The notes under the pieces are model-generated. The model was not told where the DNA came from and did no database searches. It was given only the letters and a program-made list of their open reading frames with translations. The translations under genes and the position numbers were made by a program. A stretch of DNA of 64,000 nucleotides, from NCBI GenBank assembly GCA_933228895.1, contig OW121852.1, positions 132,489,544 to 132,553,543 on the forward strand, written 5' to 3'. Of this stretch, positions 22,600 through 34,345 are shown piece after piece (position 1 is the first letter of the stretch; each line of letters begins with the position of its first letter). The stretch is from Platycnemis pennipes (taxonomy: Eukaryota > Arthropoda > Insecta > Odonata > Platycnemididae).

Positions 22600-23276
22600 G
22601 TCACTTAAGAAATTTCATTTTTGGCTGGTTTTCTCGTCTCACGCCTTGAGCTCCATGAAAAACTTTCGGAGTCGAAGAACAAGTCAGTGACTGAGAGGAA
22701 AGAGTATTTCTTCGAATTTCTATCAAGAAGATTAAATTTGTCAGAACATACAGACGCTTTGAATTCTCTAAGTGGGTGCATACGGAAACGTTTTTGATAC
22801 CATACGTAAAAAGGTGGGAGGAGAGCTGTCGTAATAATGACATATTCATTAGACAAATTAATGAATGGTTAAAGGAGTGCATTAAATTTCCTAACATTGT
22901 ACTAACTTATTTACCAAGTACCTCTACCCCTGTTGGCATATATTTTTGGATAAATGCTAACCTTTCCTGGTACTAAATTTTTGATAAAGTTTAATTAAAC
23001 AATTTTGCAACTTTGAACTTCGTATTGGAAAAATTTATTAATACTTTATTACGCGCAACAGGACGACCGGTAAAAGAGTTTCACACTTCCTGTGATAGAA
23101 CAAGGAGAAGAAAAGCTCAAATTCTTAAAACTACTGCCTCTACTGCGGAACTCACTTTAGCAGCTACCATAAGTCTAAAGGAGAAAGAGGACATTTCGGC
23201 AGTTAAATTACTCACGAAAATAGCAACTATCACACCAACTAGGGCAACAAGTTTTATCGAAGTAGAGGAAAATTAA
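22600..23276 (+). pseudogene. Decayed coding sequence of unknown, probably transposon-linked, protein
   Basis: Consecutive broken frames carry protein-like composition: KEYFFEFLSRRLNLSEHTD, then KWVHTETFLIPYVKRWEESC and RQINEWLKECIKFPN, then an open 87-codon stretch (23013-23276) with ATGRPVKEFHTSCDRTRRRK and later LTLAATISLKEKEDISAVK. The GRP-K-F--C--R--RRK pattern and following helices remind me of an N-terminal region seen in multi-copy arthropod proteins of unknown function, but I cannot name the family. Stops separate the parts. LINE RT begins right after it. Confidence 0.45.
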
Positions 23277-24333
23277 TGTTATCCAATCTGAGATGACTGT
23301 TGAGAAGGCTTTATCCCTTATTATTTCAACGGAGTTGACCAAGAGTCAATACCTAAAGAACCACACAGTACCCAAGGATTGGAAAGTAGCTAACATTACA
23401 CCTATATTTAAAAGCGGTGATAGGGAAGAACCTAGTAACTACAGACCCATTTCACTCACGTCAATCTCTTGTAAGATATTTGAGCACATAGTAGTCAGTT
23501 CGATCATGGGGCATTTCTCGACCATGGTATGAATCAGATTTCAAAAGAATGTAATCGACCGGGAACACTTGTTGGGGTCGATTTATTATCGATCGATGCC
23601 GAAACTGCGTCCCGTATTTCAAGTAGGTCGTAAACTGGGATTCATCAAAAGAGTACTGGGTAAATGTGACGATCATGTACGAGAAATCAGCTACTTTTCC
23701 CTTGTAAGACCTCATTTGGAATATGCTGCCAGTGTATGGGATCCCTACGAAATCGGTCTAAATAACGAACTTGAACGTGTGCAGCGAATATCGGCAAGAT
23801 TTATGAATGGACGGTACGATAACCTTATTAGCGTAAACAGTCTATAAATGAATTAAATTGGGAATCATTGTCAGATGACAGGTTGAAATTTAGACTTAAT
23901 ATCCTAATTAAATCCCAAGATAATATTATCAGTGGTGATGTTAAAAATATTTTGCGGACCCCAACTTACTATGGTAGACTAGCCCATAATCACAAAATTA
24001 GATAAATATATTGCCGAACTGACAGATTCAAAATGTCCTTTTTTCATCGTACTATTAGGGATATGAATAACGGTGAATAAATCCAATACGAGTGTAGAAT
24101 GGATAAAATTGGTAACTGCATGTTTTTATAAGGACTTGAAGCTAACCCCACTAACAACATGTTTTTACATGTTAGCTGTGTTATTTTTATCTTTTTTAAA
24201 TAGTGAAATTTAGAACAGTATATAAATACTAATCCTTTTTTATACATCATATGTGGTGCATGTTTGGTGAGGATTCACTCCCTGCCACACACCTTTATGG
24301 TGGCTTGCAGGGTATTAGGTATGTTGATGTAGG
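23277..24333 (+). mobile_element. LINE family A copy A4, internally deleted
   Basis: The only A copy that reaches the start of the RT domain. The frame at 23293-23532 reads VPKDWKVANITPIFKSGDRE and SNYRPISLTSISCKIFEHIV, the fingers region. Near 23525-23615 the sequence is rearranged and the palm with its catalytic aspartates is lost. The frame at 23569-23847 resumes with KLGFIKRVLGKCDDHVREIS, LVRPHLEYAASVWDPYEIGL and LERVQRISARF. The 3' UTR has a degenerate tail (GGTATTAGGTATGTTGATGT). Confidence 0.87.
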
Positions 24334-24784
24334 TCTAAAAACAAAACGGCGAGTAACAAATTCCTTCCTTTCCTGAAGATTCTTTTACCATGGGCCACTA
24401 CGAAAGGAAAACCAGATTGACCCGTAGATGGAATTTTGAGATCAAGAAGCGTACTGGAATGAGAAAAGGGGAATATCATTTGCTCCGAAAACGGAAGCAG
24501 CAGGAGTGGGCTTAAAGCAGGTCATCCAACATGATATCCTCTGTCGATATTGTTCACCCCATTCAATGTACAATTGCAACGTTAAAGAAAATGGTTACAA
24601 TATTTTTGCTTTTTGTGGTCTCCTCAATTTTCAATAAAAAGCAGCCACGACCTTAAATAAAAAATTAGTACTGGTTCCCAGTTTAATGAAACTCCGGTAT
24701 AACGGAGTGGCCAAAGTGACTTCTGCACCAGTGACATAGTCCAATTCGTTCTCCTCGCCTTCGCTCTCACGTAACTGAATGAAT
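24334..24784. other. Unassigned interval
   Basis: No gene or repeat recognised between LINE A4 and repeat F copy 2. Confidence 0.4.
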
Positions 24785-25318
24785 GGGGTCGTTTACCATA
24801 TTTTTTTTATTGCCGAATATGGTAGAGTTTGCAAAATGAAAAGACCCGTATTTTTCCGTTTTTTGATCCGTCACTTATTTCTCGAGTTATAAGCGGCGAA
24901 AAACTGATGTTTTTAACCCTTTAGGAAAAGTGGGTGTGGTGCAACCTCTGACGTATATCGACTTCGTCCAATCACAACTGAGCCCGCGAAGCTACTTTGC
25001 CTTATCGCAATGGGGGGGACACAGCTGACTCCTCCAATAGGAGCAGTTGCGACAGGATCTGTGCGAGCAGACATTCCGAGAACCCCCCCTCCACTCCCTT
25101 CCCTTCCCCTATAATCAGTCAAGGACGGGAGGAAAATGACGTCAATGTTATCACAGCAGCTTTTTCGGTGGGCGTCACCTTTTGCTAATTTTAATTTTTG
25201 ATTTATGAGTGAATGGTTGTGGTTAGAAGATCAATGTTTTCACCAAAATTCTTTATTTCGTTTCCATCTTAACGATTTCGTGAAAAAATTGCGATTTCGG
25301 TTCTGAGTAAGCGTCCTA
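24785..25318 (+). mobile_element. Non-autonomous repeat F copy 2
   Basis: Full-length F, starting GGGGTCGTTTACCATATT and ending GAGTAAGCGTCCT. It retains the AAAGACCCGTATTTTT block, the C-rich tract and the GATTTATGAGTGAATGGTTG block of the other copies. Flanking AAT on the left and AATT on the right could be a short TSD, but this is ambiguous. Confidence 0.82.
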
Positions 25319-26776
25319 ATTGACAGCAATGCGTACACAGATCCACGAAGTGCACTCCATTGAAGTCTGAGAGTAAGAGACTGAATTTTCGAGAGGTTAG
25401 ACCAGGCTATTTAACCGTATCCCAGTTTGCCCTGAGAAAGTCACGTGACGAGCTACTTTCTCTTCGCTTACCCCCCAAGAATTTAAGCCCTGCCTCTCAA
25501 CCCCAAAGGAAGTTGAAACGGATAATAGTAGTTTGTGCTTCAGAGCTTCTGGTCAGTGTCCGTCTGATGACCACTGAATTTCAACGAGAAAACACTGCCG
25601 ATTAATTACTGCCGTTGAGTCTCTCGAGACCAACTAGTGCCTGAAGGTTTAGAGAAGTTTTACCTCGAGTTTCTCAGTCAGAAATCTGAATTAAAATGTT
25701 TAAAACATGATTAAATATCAGCATTAGGAGCTCAGGGTGGCAAAGCGGCTTATGCAGCAGTCCGGAAAGTCAACAGTCCATAAGTTGAATCCCTGCGTAT
25801 GAGAGATTTGTCCTCCGAAAATATCAATAAATACCATTGCCGTGTAGCGGTTGAGATATCGTCTTTCATAGAATTGAATTTCATAGGTGAACTTGACTCA
25901 AGGAGTGTTTTTATTCTTCCGTAGACATATTCATCATCCAGTTTCCTAGCAAAAACACTGATGTCGCATGTGCCATTAAAGGAAAAAGAGGGTCTCATAT
26001 TCATTGAAAGGTAATGTTACGTACAAAAACTCTCCTTTTTTTAGAGAGGAAATGAGTGGCGAGAAAACTTATTCTCCTTTTTTGCTTTCATTAGGAGTTT
26101 CAGAGGTAATTAGGAGTGTAAGGTCTGCTCCCTCTCCTCACTCCTTTTCCCAAAGGAGTCTCCTAAGATGAGGTGGCACGGAAAGACAGAGGCCACTTTG
26201 CCCCCAAGAAAACACCATCGCGGTCTTTATCGGAGGAACAGGTTTTTGCTGGCTAGGGACGACGTGCAAAGGGGAGCTCCTTGGGGTTTTGCTGGGCAAT
26301 GGAAAGATAGAACATATAATTAGTACTTTACTTTTCATCTTAAAGGGATTATCACGACGTGCCCTTATAACTTCTTGATGATGTAAAGACCCTGTGCTTC
26401 CTAGAAATGGATGGGTTCCGGTGAACCCTCGTCTCGTTTCACCCCCCACACCTTTACCCTGAAGGGCTCAGGCCAATTAAGGGAACACATAGCAACGGCT
26501 GCAAGCAGGAGGTTAGAGGTGAATCCATTGCTTCGGCAATCGCTCCTGACCTTTGTACCTATTGCAATGTCTGGCAAGAAGATGAATTGAATTGATAATT
26601 GATTAAAATCTTCAGGAAGTAAACTTATGGAAAAATCTCAGCACGAAAGTTGTTGAAGATGAAAGCAAGTCGAGAAGGATGACATGGGAGCATCAAAAAT
26701 TTGTGGAATCTTACCAAGTGATCATTTTATTTACTATGCGGTTCCACCAAGTGAAGCCTGAGGATTTCCTCTTTAT
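25319..26776. other. Unassigned interval with a weak tRNA-like head
   Basis: At 25728-25800, GGGTGGCAAAGCGGCTTATG resembles an RNA polymerase III A box and AAGTTGAATCCCTG a weakened B box, as in tRNA-derived SINEs. Elsewhere there are only short unsupported frames. Confidence 0.35.
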
Positions 26777-28362
26777 TTGGGAGCATCAATATTGAGATCG
26801 GAATTCGACGCAGCAATAAGGGAACTTCGGATGAATAAGGCTTCTGGAATTGATGATATACCCGCAGAACTGGTAAGGATTACAGGAGGAAGGACATTGG
26901 CCCATCTTTACAAGGCCATATGCGACATGTACTCAACAGGAGAAATACCCAGGGACTTCGAGAAAACCATCATCATTCCTATTCCCAAATAAAAGAGAGC
27001 GGAGAAATGCGAAAATTTTGGGACTATAAGTCTGACGGCACTAGCATCGAAGGTATTGACATAGATCAACTACAGAAGAATAGAACGAAAAGCAGAGGAG
27101 TTCCTGGATGAAGATCAATTCGGATTCAGGAAAAGTAAGGGTACAAGGGTAGCAATATTGGCCCTTAGGCTGCTTATATAGAAGAGAATGGAGAAGAACA
27201 AACCGCCCTTCATTGCATTTGTGGATTTAGAGAAGGCTTTTGACAACGTGGATTGGAATTTAATGCTTGGAATTCTGGAAGGAATTGGAGTGTCGTACAA
27301 TCACCGAAGAATTATCCAGAGTTTGTATAAAAACCAAGAGGCGGTGATGAAATCCGGACCCATCTGTGAAGAAGCAAGAATAAGGAAAGGAATGAGACAA
27401 GGCTGTGCACTGTCTCCCGTAATTTTTAATGTTTACATCGAGAGAGCCATCAATGAAGTCAGGGAGAAGTGTTCTGGAGTGAACATCCACGGAGAAACAA
27501 TCACCATGCTACGATTCGCTGATGACATAGCTCTAATAGCAGAGACAGAGAAAGAGCTGAATAAGATGCTAACAACCATTGAAAGGACAATGGCCAGACA
27601 TCAGATGAAGATCAATAAGAAGAATACTAAGATATTGGTGTGCAGCAAGAGAGAGGAGGCCAAAACCGACGTTAAACTAGGAAAACAGAAACTGGAAGAG
27701 GTGAAAGAGTTCAGCTATTTGCGAAGCAGAGTAACCAACAATGGACGAAGCAAGAAAGAATTCTATTACCTGGGAAGAAGAGTAGCCAACGATGGACGAA
27801 GCAAGAAAGAAATAGTGAGTAGAATAGCCCAGGCAAAGAGGGCATTCTATCAAAATAAGAATCTACTAACAGCTGAAAATACAAGCTTGGAAGTAAGGAA
27901 ACAATTCATCAAAACGTATGTCTGGAGCATGTTTCTTTACGGCAGTGAGGCATGGACGATGACACCAGCGGAGAAGAAATGGGTGGAAGCATTCGAAATA
28001 TGGTCCTATCGAAGAATGATGAAGATAAAATGGATCGGCCGAGTGACTAATGAAGAAGTCCTAAGAAGAGTGGGAGAAAAGAGAAGTCTGCTGAAAACTC
28101 TAAAAAGAAGAAGGGACAACTTAATAGGCCACATCTTAACACCCGATGGTCTGATGAGGACAATCTTAGAGGGAAAAGTGAACGGGAAGAATGGAAAAGG
28201 CAGGCCTCGTATGAGTTACATAGAACAGGTCGTAAAGGACGTGAAAGAGAGGAACTACGTGAATATTAAGAGAGGTTGGCTGATAGAAGAATCGAGTGGA
28301 GGGCTACGTCAAACAAATCCTAGGATTGTAGTCCCTTGATGATTATGATGATGATGAATAAT
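26777..28362 (+). mobile_element. RTE-like LINE C copy C2 with near-complete RT domain
   Basis: The fullest RT in the window. The first frame (26777-26992) gives the fingers: LRMNKASGIDDIPAELVR, then GEIPRDFEKTIIIPIPK, closed by a stop. After a frameshift, DEDQFGFRKSKGTR is readable near 27110. The main frame (27188-28339, 383 codons) holds motif A FVDLEKAFD (residues 11-19), GMRQGCALSPVIFNVY (68-83) and catalytic motif C FADD (110-113). The C-terminal blocks FLYGSEAWTM, YRRMMKIKWIGRVTNEEVL and GKGRPRMSYIEQV follow. Residues 175-191 are repeated in frame as 192-208. It ends CCTAGGATTGTAG followed by GATGATGATGA. The endonuclease is missing, so the copy is inactive. Confidence 0.92.
27710..27811 (+). 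repeat. In-frame 51-bp tandem duplication in C2
   Basis: FSYLRSRVTNNGRSKKE (27710-27760) is followed by FYYLGRRVANDGRSKKE (27761-27811). Copies C1 and C5 have this unit once. Confidence 0.9.
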
Positions 28363-29960
28363 TTTTTTGTACATTCATAAAAAATATTTGTTGTTTTGTA
28401 AAATATGGAATTGTTTGCCCACAGTGGATGCTTAAAATAGAGTTAAGATAAATATTAAATGCTAAAAGTTTTTTTCGCAGTGTGTGACCCTTATGTGCAC
28501 ATTTTTTGTTTGAAATACAATACGGCGGTTCATGCGATAAACTTTTTATGTAGAACCAATTTTTCAGTTAGAAGTTTGAATTTATTCTTCCCCGCGTTTT
28601 ACGTCGAGTTTTGCGTGCGGACAGAGGGAGTATAACTTCGATAGAGGACACCTCTTGAATTGCCTGTTTGCTATCTACGTCGCCGAGTTGCTTCCCATTA
28701 CGCAACACAAGTACTTAATATGTTAGTTTACCCCATCAAAGGCAGCAGAATCCATTTATTTCTATTCGTGCTCCCCATCAATGTATTCATAACACTCAAA
28801 TAATTTGGATTCTAAAAAATCCTAGTTTAAGAGAAAATTAAATATTATATTTAAGTTCATTAGAAAAAGTTCAAAAATGGCGGGTTTGCGGTAGCCTTGT
28901 TGCTGACGTCACTGGTACGTGGTTTACGTTGCGAGGCAATATTCGTCGCCTGAACTTAGGATTGTGTTTCAGAGTCCCTAAAGCAATGGAGAACGCGTAT
29001 TGCTAATCGCCTATGAACATTTTTACTAGCTTGATATGTTTTATCCGTTGGTTATGGTATTTATAGTCGTTTTCCAAGCTTCTACTTTTCCTGCATGGTA
29101 TGAAGGACTGTCGGGCTAGTTAAACCAATGCTTAGGGAGATGAATAGTAACTGTTTTAAATGAATACACTGAATAAAAAATTCTAAATGAAAGAAATACA
29201 AGTGAAGCATAATGAATGAAAGGAATGGATGCTCCTCATGTACATGTTAATAACTTTCACGGTGTCTCCTTAGTGGCGTCCGCAGCGTCATCTAGAGGAA
29301 AGAAGCGGAAAAAGTTCACGTACATTTGACGTCACGCGCATAATTCCCCGTAATGCAACAGTTTACCGTCGCGTTTTTGCGAATGTGAAACTTTTTTCTT
29401 TTTAATCAATGAGGAAAAATACTGAACTCATTTAAAAATCGAGCCGCTTCAAATAAGTACGTACTCGAAGGGTAATAATACATTGGAATCCGCCTTTTTC
29501 ATCGCTCTAAATATGTTGCCGTTAATTCCCATCTTTACCGACCTTACAAGTGGATTCTATATCCTGCAATCCGTTTCGATTAGAGCCTTCCTTAGTAAGA
29601 TAACAATCGGCCGTTAATTTTCGAGGACATTGCGGGAGGATTATTGTGGGTATCTTTTCCTGCCGCGGCATAACGGTGGTCTAATAAAAGGTGCATTATT
29701 TTACGAGTGTAGCCTCATCAGCGCAACGGACTCTTGCGCTTACATTGGCGTGGTGTGTGTATGCGATGTGGGAAAGGGATTGTGTTCGGGTTGCCTGCAG
29801 GGTGAGCGTTGCCTCTTGGTTGGTCAGTGGATGACTTAAGACGCTCGGAAAGTTAATGTGGACCCTTACTCGCGAAAGAATGTCTTCTTACAAGTCAGGT
29901 TGGCAGATATACCATCGATGTCTCGTTAATGCGAGTTACTTATCAGCTTGCACCTTGCAT
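28363..29960. other. Unassigned interval
   Basis: AT-rich, with no recognisable gene. At about 29270-29345 the phrase GTGGCGTCCGCAGCGTCATC resembles the GCGACCGCAGCGCCA phrase inside MITE D, possibly a distant relative. At 29640-29840 an open 69-codon frame has no motif. Confidence 0.35.
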
Positions 29961-30983
29961 CATACATCATCATCATCATCAAGGGTCAACAATGCTAGGA
30001 CTCTGCCCTCCACTCGATTCTTCTATCGGCCAACCTCTTCATATTGACGTAGTTCCTCTCTTTCACGTCCTTTACGACCTGTTCTATGTAACTCATACGA
30101 GGCCTGCCTTTTCCAATCTTCCCGTTCACTTTTCCCTCGACGATTGTCTTCATCAGGCCATCGTGTCTCAAGATGTGGCCCATTAAGTTGTCCCGTCTTC
30201 TTTTTATAGTTTTCAGCAGACTTCTCTTTTCTCCCACTCTTCTTACGAGTAGGACTTCTTCATTTGTCACTCGGTCGATCATTATCTTCATCATTCTTCG
30301 ATAGCACCATATTTCGAATGCTTCCACCCTTTTCGTCTCCTCTGCTGTCATCGTCCATGCCTCACTGCCGTAAAGAAACATGCTCCAGATGTACGTTTTG
30401 ATGAATTGCTACCTTACTTCCAAGCTTGTATTTCCAGCTGTAAGTAGATTCTTTTTTTTTTGTTGATAGAATGCCTTCTTTTCCTGAGCTATTATCTACT
30501 CACTATTTCTTTCTTGCTTCGTCCATCGTTGGTTACTCTTCTTCCCAGGTAACAGAACTCTTTCACCTCTTCCAGTTTCTGTTTTCCTAGTTTAACGTTG
30601 GTTATGGCCTCTTCTCTTTTGCTGCACACCAATATCTTAGTTTTCTTCTTATTGATCTTCAGCTGATGTCTGGCCATTGTCCTTTCCATGGATATTAGCA
30701 TCTTATTCAGCTCCTTCTCTGTCTCTGCTATGAGAGCTATGTCATCAGCGAATCGTAGCATGCTGATTGTTTCTCCGTGGATGTTCACTCCAGAACACTT
30801 CTCCTTGACTTCATTGATGGCTCTCTCGATGTAAACATTAAAAATTACGGGAGACAGTGCACAGACTTGTCTCACTCCTTTCCGTATTCCAGGTTCTTCA
30901 CAGCTGGGTCCGGATTTTATCGCCGCTACTTGGTTTTTATAAAAACTGTGTATAATTCTTCGGTTATTGTACGACACTCCAAG
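29961..30983 (-). mobile_element. RTE-like LINE C copy C4, inverted, with RT catalytic motif
   Basis: Minus-strand copy starting at the CATCATCATCATCATCA tail. The frame 30977-30492 carries GPSCEEPGIRKGVRQVCALS and FADD (residues 76-79) plus KINKKKTKILVCSKREEA. The frame 30381-29995 carries FLYGSEAWTM and RRRDNLMGHILRHDGLMKTI. A frameshift separates them at about 30420-30490, and LLVRRVG shows a small insertion. The 5' truncation falls within RT, just after the motif A region. Confidence 0.9.
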
Positions 30984-31732
30984 AAAACCGAAATAATTAA
31001 TGCGTAATTGACTTAATACAACTTATATTAACTTTAATTTATTGAACCTTTAAAGTTTACAGCTCAACTTAAAGTAATTAGTGTTCAAACTAATAAATAA
31101 AAAATTATATGATGAATGCTTCTTACGTTTACCTGTGGTGTACCTGCTACATTATTTCAATGTGTAGCAATTAGAGTAGCTAATACTCTTTTTTTTAAGT
31201 AGCTTCTCTTGAAGTTAATACTCTTCTTCTTGAAGTATCATACGCTGGATTGAATTTCGACAGAGAGTCGGGGAATTCATGGCAGTGAGTTTTTGTCCCG
31301 AGTCGACTGGACGGAATCTGGCAAGTGCGTGGGAGACAACCCTTGTCCTAACCCGGGAAGGAATGGTCCTGATTGGGGGGGTTAAGGATTATTAGGGCGG
31401 GGTTTACGCAGGGTCTTCAGAGCCGAGTGGGGGTCAGGGCGGGCAAAGGAAGAACCTTTCCTCTTTTGAATGCGGGGGCTCATCGGAAGGTTTTCCTTTC
31501 CGGGGGTAATTACTCCGGGAGGGAAGGGATTCCATGAGGACGAGGGGATTCCTTTTCCCCACTTAACATTTCTCTTTCGGCCTTTCGCTCTCTTTCCTAA
31601 AGTCTTTCCGTCCCTCGGTGTGAGGGGATGTGAATATTATCCACAAACGTAATGGAAAAAAAACAGAAAAAAACGTACCCTTTGGCATCGCAACTCGAAA
31701 TTTCACGCTTTTGAAAATACTCCACCTACTCT
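30984..31732. other. Unassigned interval
   Basis: AT-rich on the left, then purine/G-rich from 31250 to 31560 (GGGGGGGTTAAGG type). No supported gene. Confidence 0.35.
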
Positions 31733-31905
31733 CCGCGCCAAAATCTGGTAGAATCGAGTGTAAACCTATATAACTCCGAAACCGTTCATTGGTGCTAACT
31801 TCAGCAAAATGATAATATCTGATTCGCTCAGGAAATTTAAAGAGGAAGATGACAGTTTTAGTCTCGTGGCGCCATGATGCATGGTTGCCGAGAAAATAAA
31901 TTTTT
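31733..31905 (+). repeat. Repeat H copy 1 (left end)
   Basis: Begins CCGCGCCAAAATCTGG and includes AACTCCGAAACCG, then TGATAATATCTGATTCGCTC and TTTAGTCTCGTGGCGCCATG. The second half matches 44150-44240 directly. The first half matches 44540-44606 in inverted orientation, so the element has long terminal inverted repeats. Confidence 0.7.
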
Positions 31906-32504
31906 AACACACTTGCTGCGCATAGCATCCTGCTTCACGTCATCTTGATCACAATGTCGGATTTTAATTCACGATTGCCTTGATTTCTGTGTTGATGAAT
32001 GAGTGATGAGGGTTTGTTTAAGCAGGGGGATGTTTATGGGAGAAGAGCGTCTGGGGTAAGAAATCGGTAGGACTTTAATTCGAGGCCTTTAATGCGTCTT
32101 TCGGAACGTTGGTCTTCGTTGGAGGGGGAGGGAGGGACAATGAGAGAGTGAGATTGATGGCTTTTGAAGTTCGGCGACAGGGATGAATGGAGAAAATTAA
32201 GCTGGGGGGGTTGGCAAGGGAGGGATGATACTGGAATTCCCGGGAAGGAAAGTGAATTCTAAGGAGGCAGGGAAAGTGAATGAAGACTATATATGCAGAG
32301 GCAGTGGTTTGTTGGCTGCGAAGTCGTCGTTCTGATCGCAGGAGAGAAGGAAATAGGGCTGAGGGTAAGACGACTCAAGATAAGAGTCAAAGACGAGGAA
32401 GGAGGCACTATGAAGAAGGAGGCAATCTCTAAAGAAGAATGGGAAGCAAAGTGGAAATGCGGAATTAACCCAACGAAAAACTTCAACTGTTGCAGGCTCC
32501 ACTT
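31906..32504. other. Unassigned interval
   Basis: Purine-rich DNA with G runs. Overlapping frames on both strands (32260-32540) have no recognisable domain. Confidence 0.35.
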
Positions 32505-33139
32505 CATCTACATCTACATAATACCCTGCAAGCCACCATAAAGGTGTATGGATGGGGGTGAACTCTCACCAAACATGCACTACATGTCATGCATAAAAAA
32601 GGATTAGTACTTGTATAGGTACTGTTCAAAACTACGCTATTTAAAAACAGATAAAAATAGCAAAGCAAACATGCAAAAACATGCTGGGTTAGTTGCGTTA
32701 GCTTTAAGTCCTTATACCAACATGCAGCTACCAATGTTATCCATTGCTACACTCGTACTGGATATATTTATTGTTATTCATATCCCTAATTGTACGAGGA
32801 AAAAAGGACATTTTGAATCTGTCAGTTCGGCAATCTATTTATATAATTTTGTGATTATGGTCCAGTCTACCATAGTAAGTTGGGGTCCGCAAAATATTTT
32901 TAACGTCCTCATTGAAAATATGGTCTTGGAATTTGTTTAAGAGATTAAGTTTAAATTTCAACCTGCAATGTGACAAGGATTCCCATTTAAATTCATTTAA
33001 TAGACTGGTTACGCTAATAAGGTAATTGTACAAATCTTGCCGATCTTCGCTGCACACGTTCAGGTTCGTTATTTAGTCCGATTTCGTAGGGATCCCATAC
33101 ACTGGCAGCATATTCCATATGAGGTCTAACATGGGAAAA
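32505..33139 (-). mobile_element. LINE family A copy A5, inverted
   Basis: Minus-strand 3' part of family A. It begins with CATCTACATCTACATAATAC (tail), then the hairpin and 3' UTR, then the C-terminal block RRLKFRLNLLNKFQDH-like and MSFF residues, ending at the GAGGTCTAAC stretch (VRPHM). Frameshifts and stops break the frame. It abuts the PLE at 33140. Confidence 0.87.
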
Positions 33140-34345
33140 CTTCGTGGAAGTTCTTAGCCTATTTAAACTCCCAGCACAAAGCGATTAAATTTACCATGGA
33201 ATTAGGCCAACGCAAAATCAGCTATTTAGCCCTAAAAATTTATATAGATAAAAATCAACACACATTTGCAATTTACCGTAAGGACACATATTCCGATGTA
33301 ACTATCCCGAATAATTCTTTACACCATCACACTCATATATTTGCAGCCATCAACTCCATGCTAAATCGATTAATATCCATCCCCCTCTCGGAATTCTTCT
33401 TTCAGGAAGAACTTAAAACAATAAAAACGATCGCCCAAGAAAACGGGCACGGAAACGGTTACGTTCAGAAACTACTAGATAAGAAACTAAGGTATAAAAG
33501 CATTTCACTCGTGTCATCACTAAACAGATTATCCTCAGGCAAGCCCAAGAAATAGTGTAAACTCCCATTTTTAGCTACAATCTCCCACAAAATAGCTAGA
33601 CACATTCCAGGTGACCGACTCAGAATTGGCTACTACAATCCGGTAACCATATAAAAACTTCTTTTCAACTCCAAGGACAAGATTGATAGTTTCGAAAAAT
33701 GTGGTGTGTATCTACTAGAGTGTGGTGATTGTAATAGTGTTTATGTTGGACAAACAGGTCGTAAATTCACCATCAGGGCAAAAGAACACAAGAAATATTT
33801 ATTTAATAATGACCCAAAATCCGGGTTTGTAAAACATCTTATTGAGACTAGACACCATGGTAATTTTTAACCCAAGATTTTATATATCAATGACAAAGGG
33901 TTTAAACTGGATTTTTTAGAGAATTTAGAAATTGTTAAGAGACAAGGTGTTCCTGATGTATTGGTTTTAAATGACTCTTACGAATTTAAATGTTCTCCCT
34001 TTTACCTCCGTGTTGCACCATGGCCGTCCGCAGCCCCTTTCTCTTCACCTTGACCATCGGTGATTATAGCAATACCCTCCCCACCTATTCTACCACCACT
34101 CTCCCCCACTTCTCCCCCACTACCCCTAGCCTCTATCCTACGTCAACTTCTTTTGACCCAACATTTCCGATTCAGTGCCTCTTCCCTCCCCCTAACACTT
34201 CTCACCTAACCCCCACCCCCAGGAATTTCGTATATATATATGTGACTTGCACTCCCAGAAACTTCGGACATTGTACCCCTGATGATGACGTGCTAACGTC
34301 GAAACCGGTTGGGTTAAAATAAATTCGTGGAATAAGTACTAAGTG
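33140..34345 (+). mobile_element. Penelope-like element PLE1: RT C-terminus, GIY-YIG region and 3' end
   Basis: A frame at 33196-33555 reads FAIYRKDTYSDVTIPNNSLH, INSMLNRLISIPLSEFFFQE and LKTIKTIAQENG, the end of the Penelope RT domain. After a frameshift, IARHIPGDRLRIGYYNPVTI is readable. The GIY-YIG nuclease region at about 33690-33960 has KCGVYLLECGDCNSVYVGQT, GR.FTIRAKEHKK, FVKHLIETRHHG and FLENLEIVKRQG. The GIY and YIG triplets appear as GVY and YVG, as often in PLEs. One stop follows HHGNF. The non-coding 3' part ends in a hammerhead-like motif and GGGTTAAAATAAATTCGTGG. RT palm and fingers are missing. Confidence 0.88.
34275..34314 (+). ncRNA. Hammerhead-like ribozyme motif at the PLE1 3' end
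   Basis: Core CTGATGA (34279-34285), stem II GACGT/ACGTC (34287-34291 and 34296-34300) with loop GCTA, core GAAA (34301-34304), minimal stem III ACC/GGT (34304-34309), H17 = T at 34310, and stem I ACCC (34275-34278) with GGGT (34311-34314). The layout matches the minimal hammerheads described from PLEs, where a very short stem III favours action as a dimer. A single extra T (34286) between the core and stem II departs from the consensus. Confidence 0.65.

Noticed and set aside
27188..28339. 383-codon frame as a possible functional gene
   Set aside because: It is the RT of a 5'-truncated RTE-like LINE with a frameshift and stop upstream and no endonuclease.
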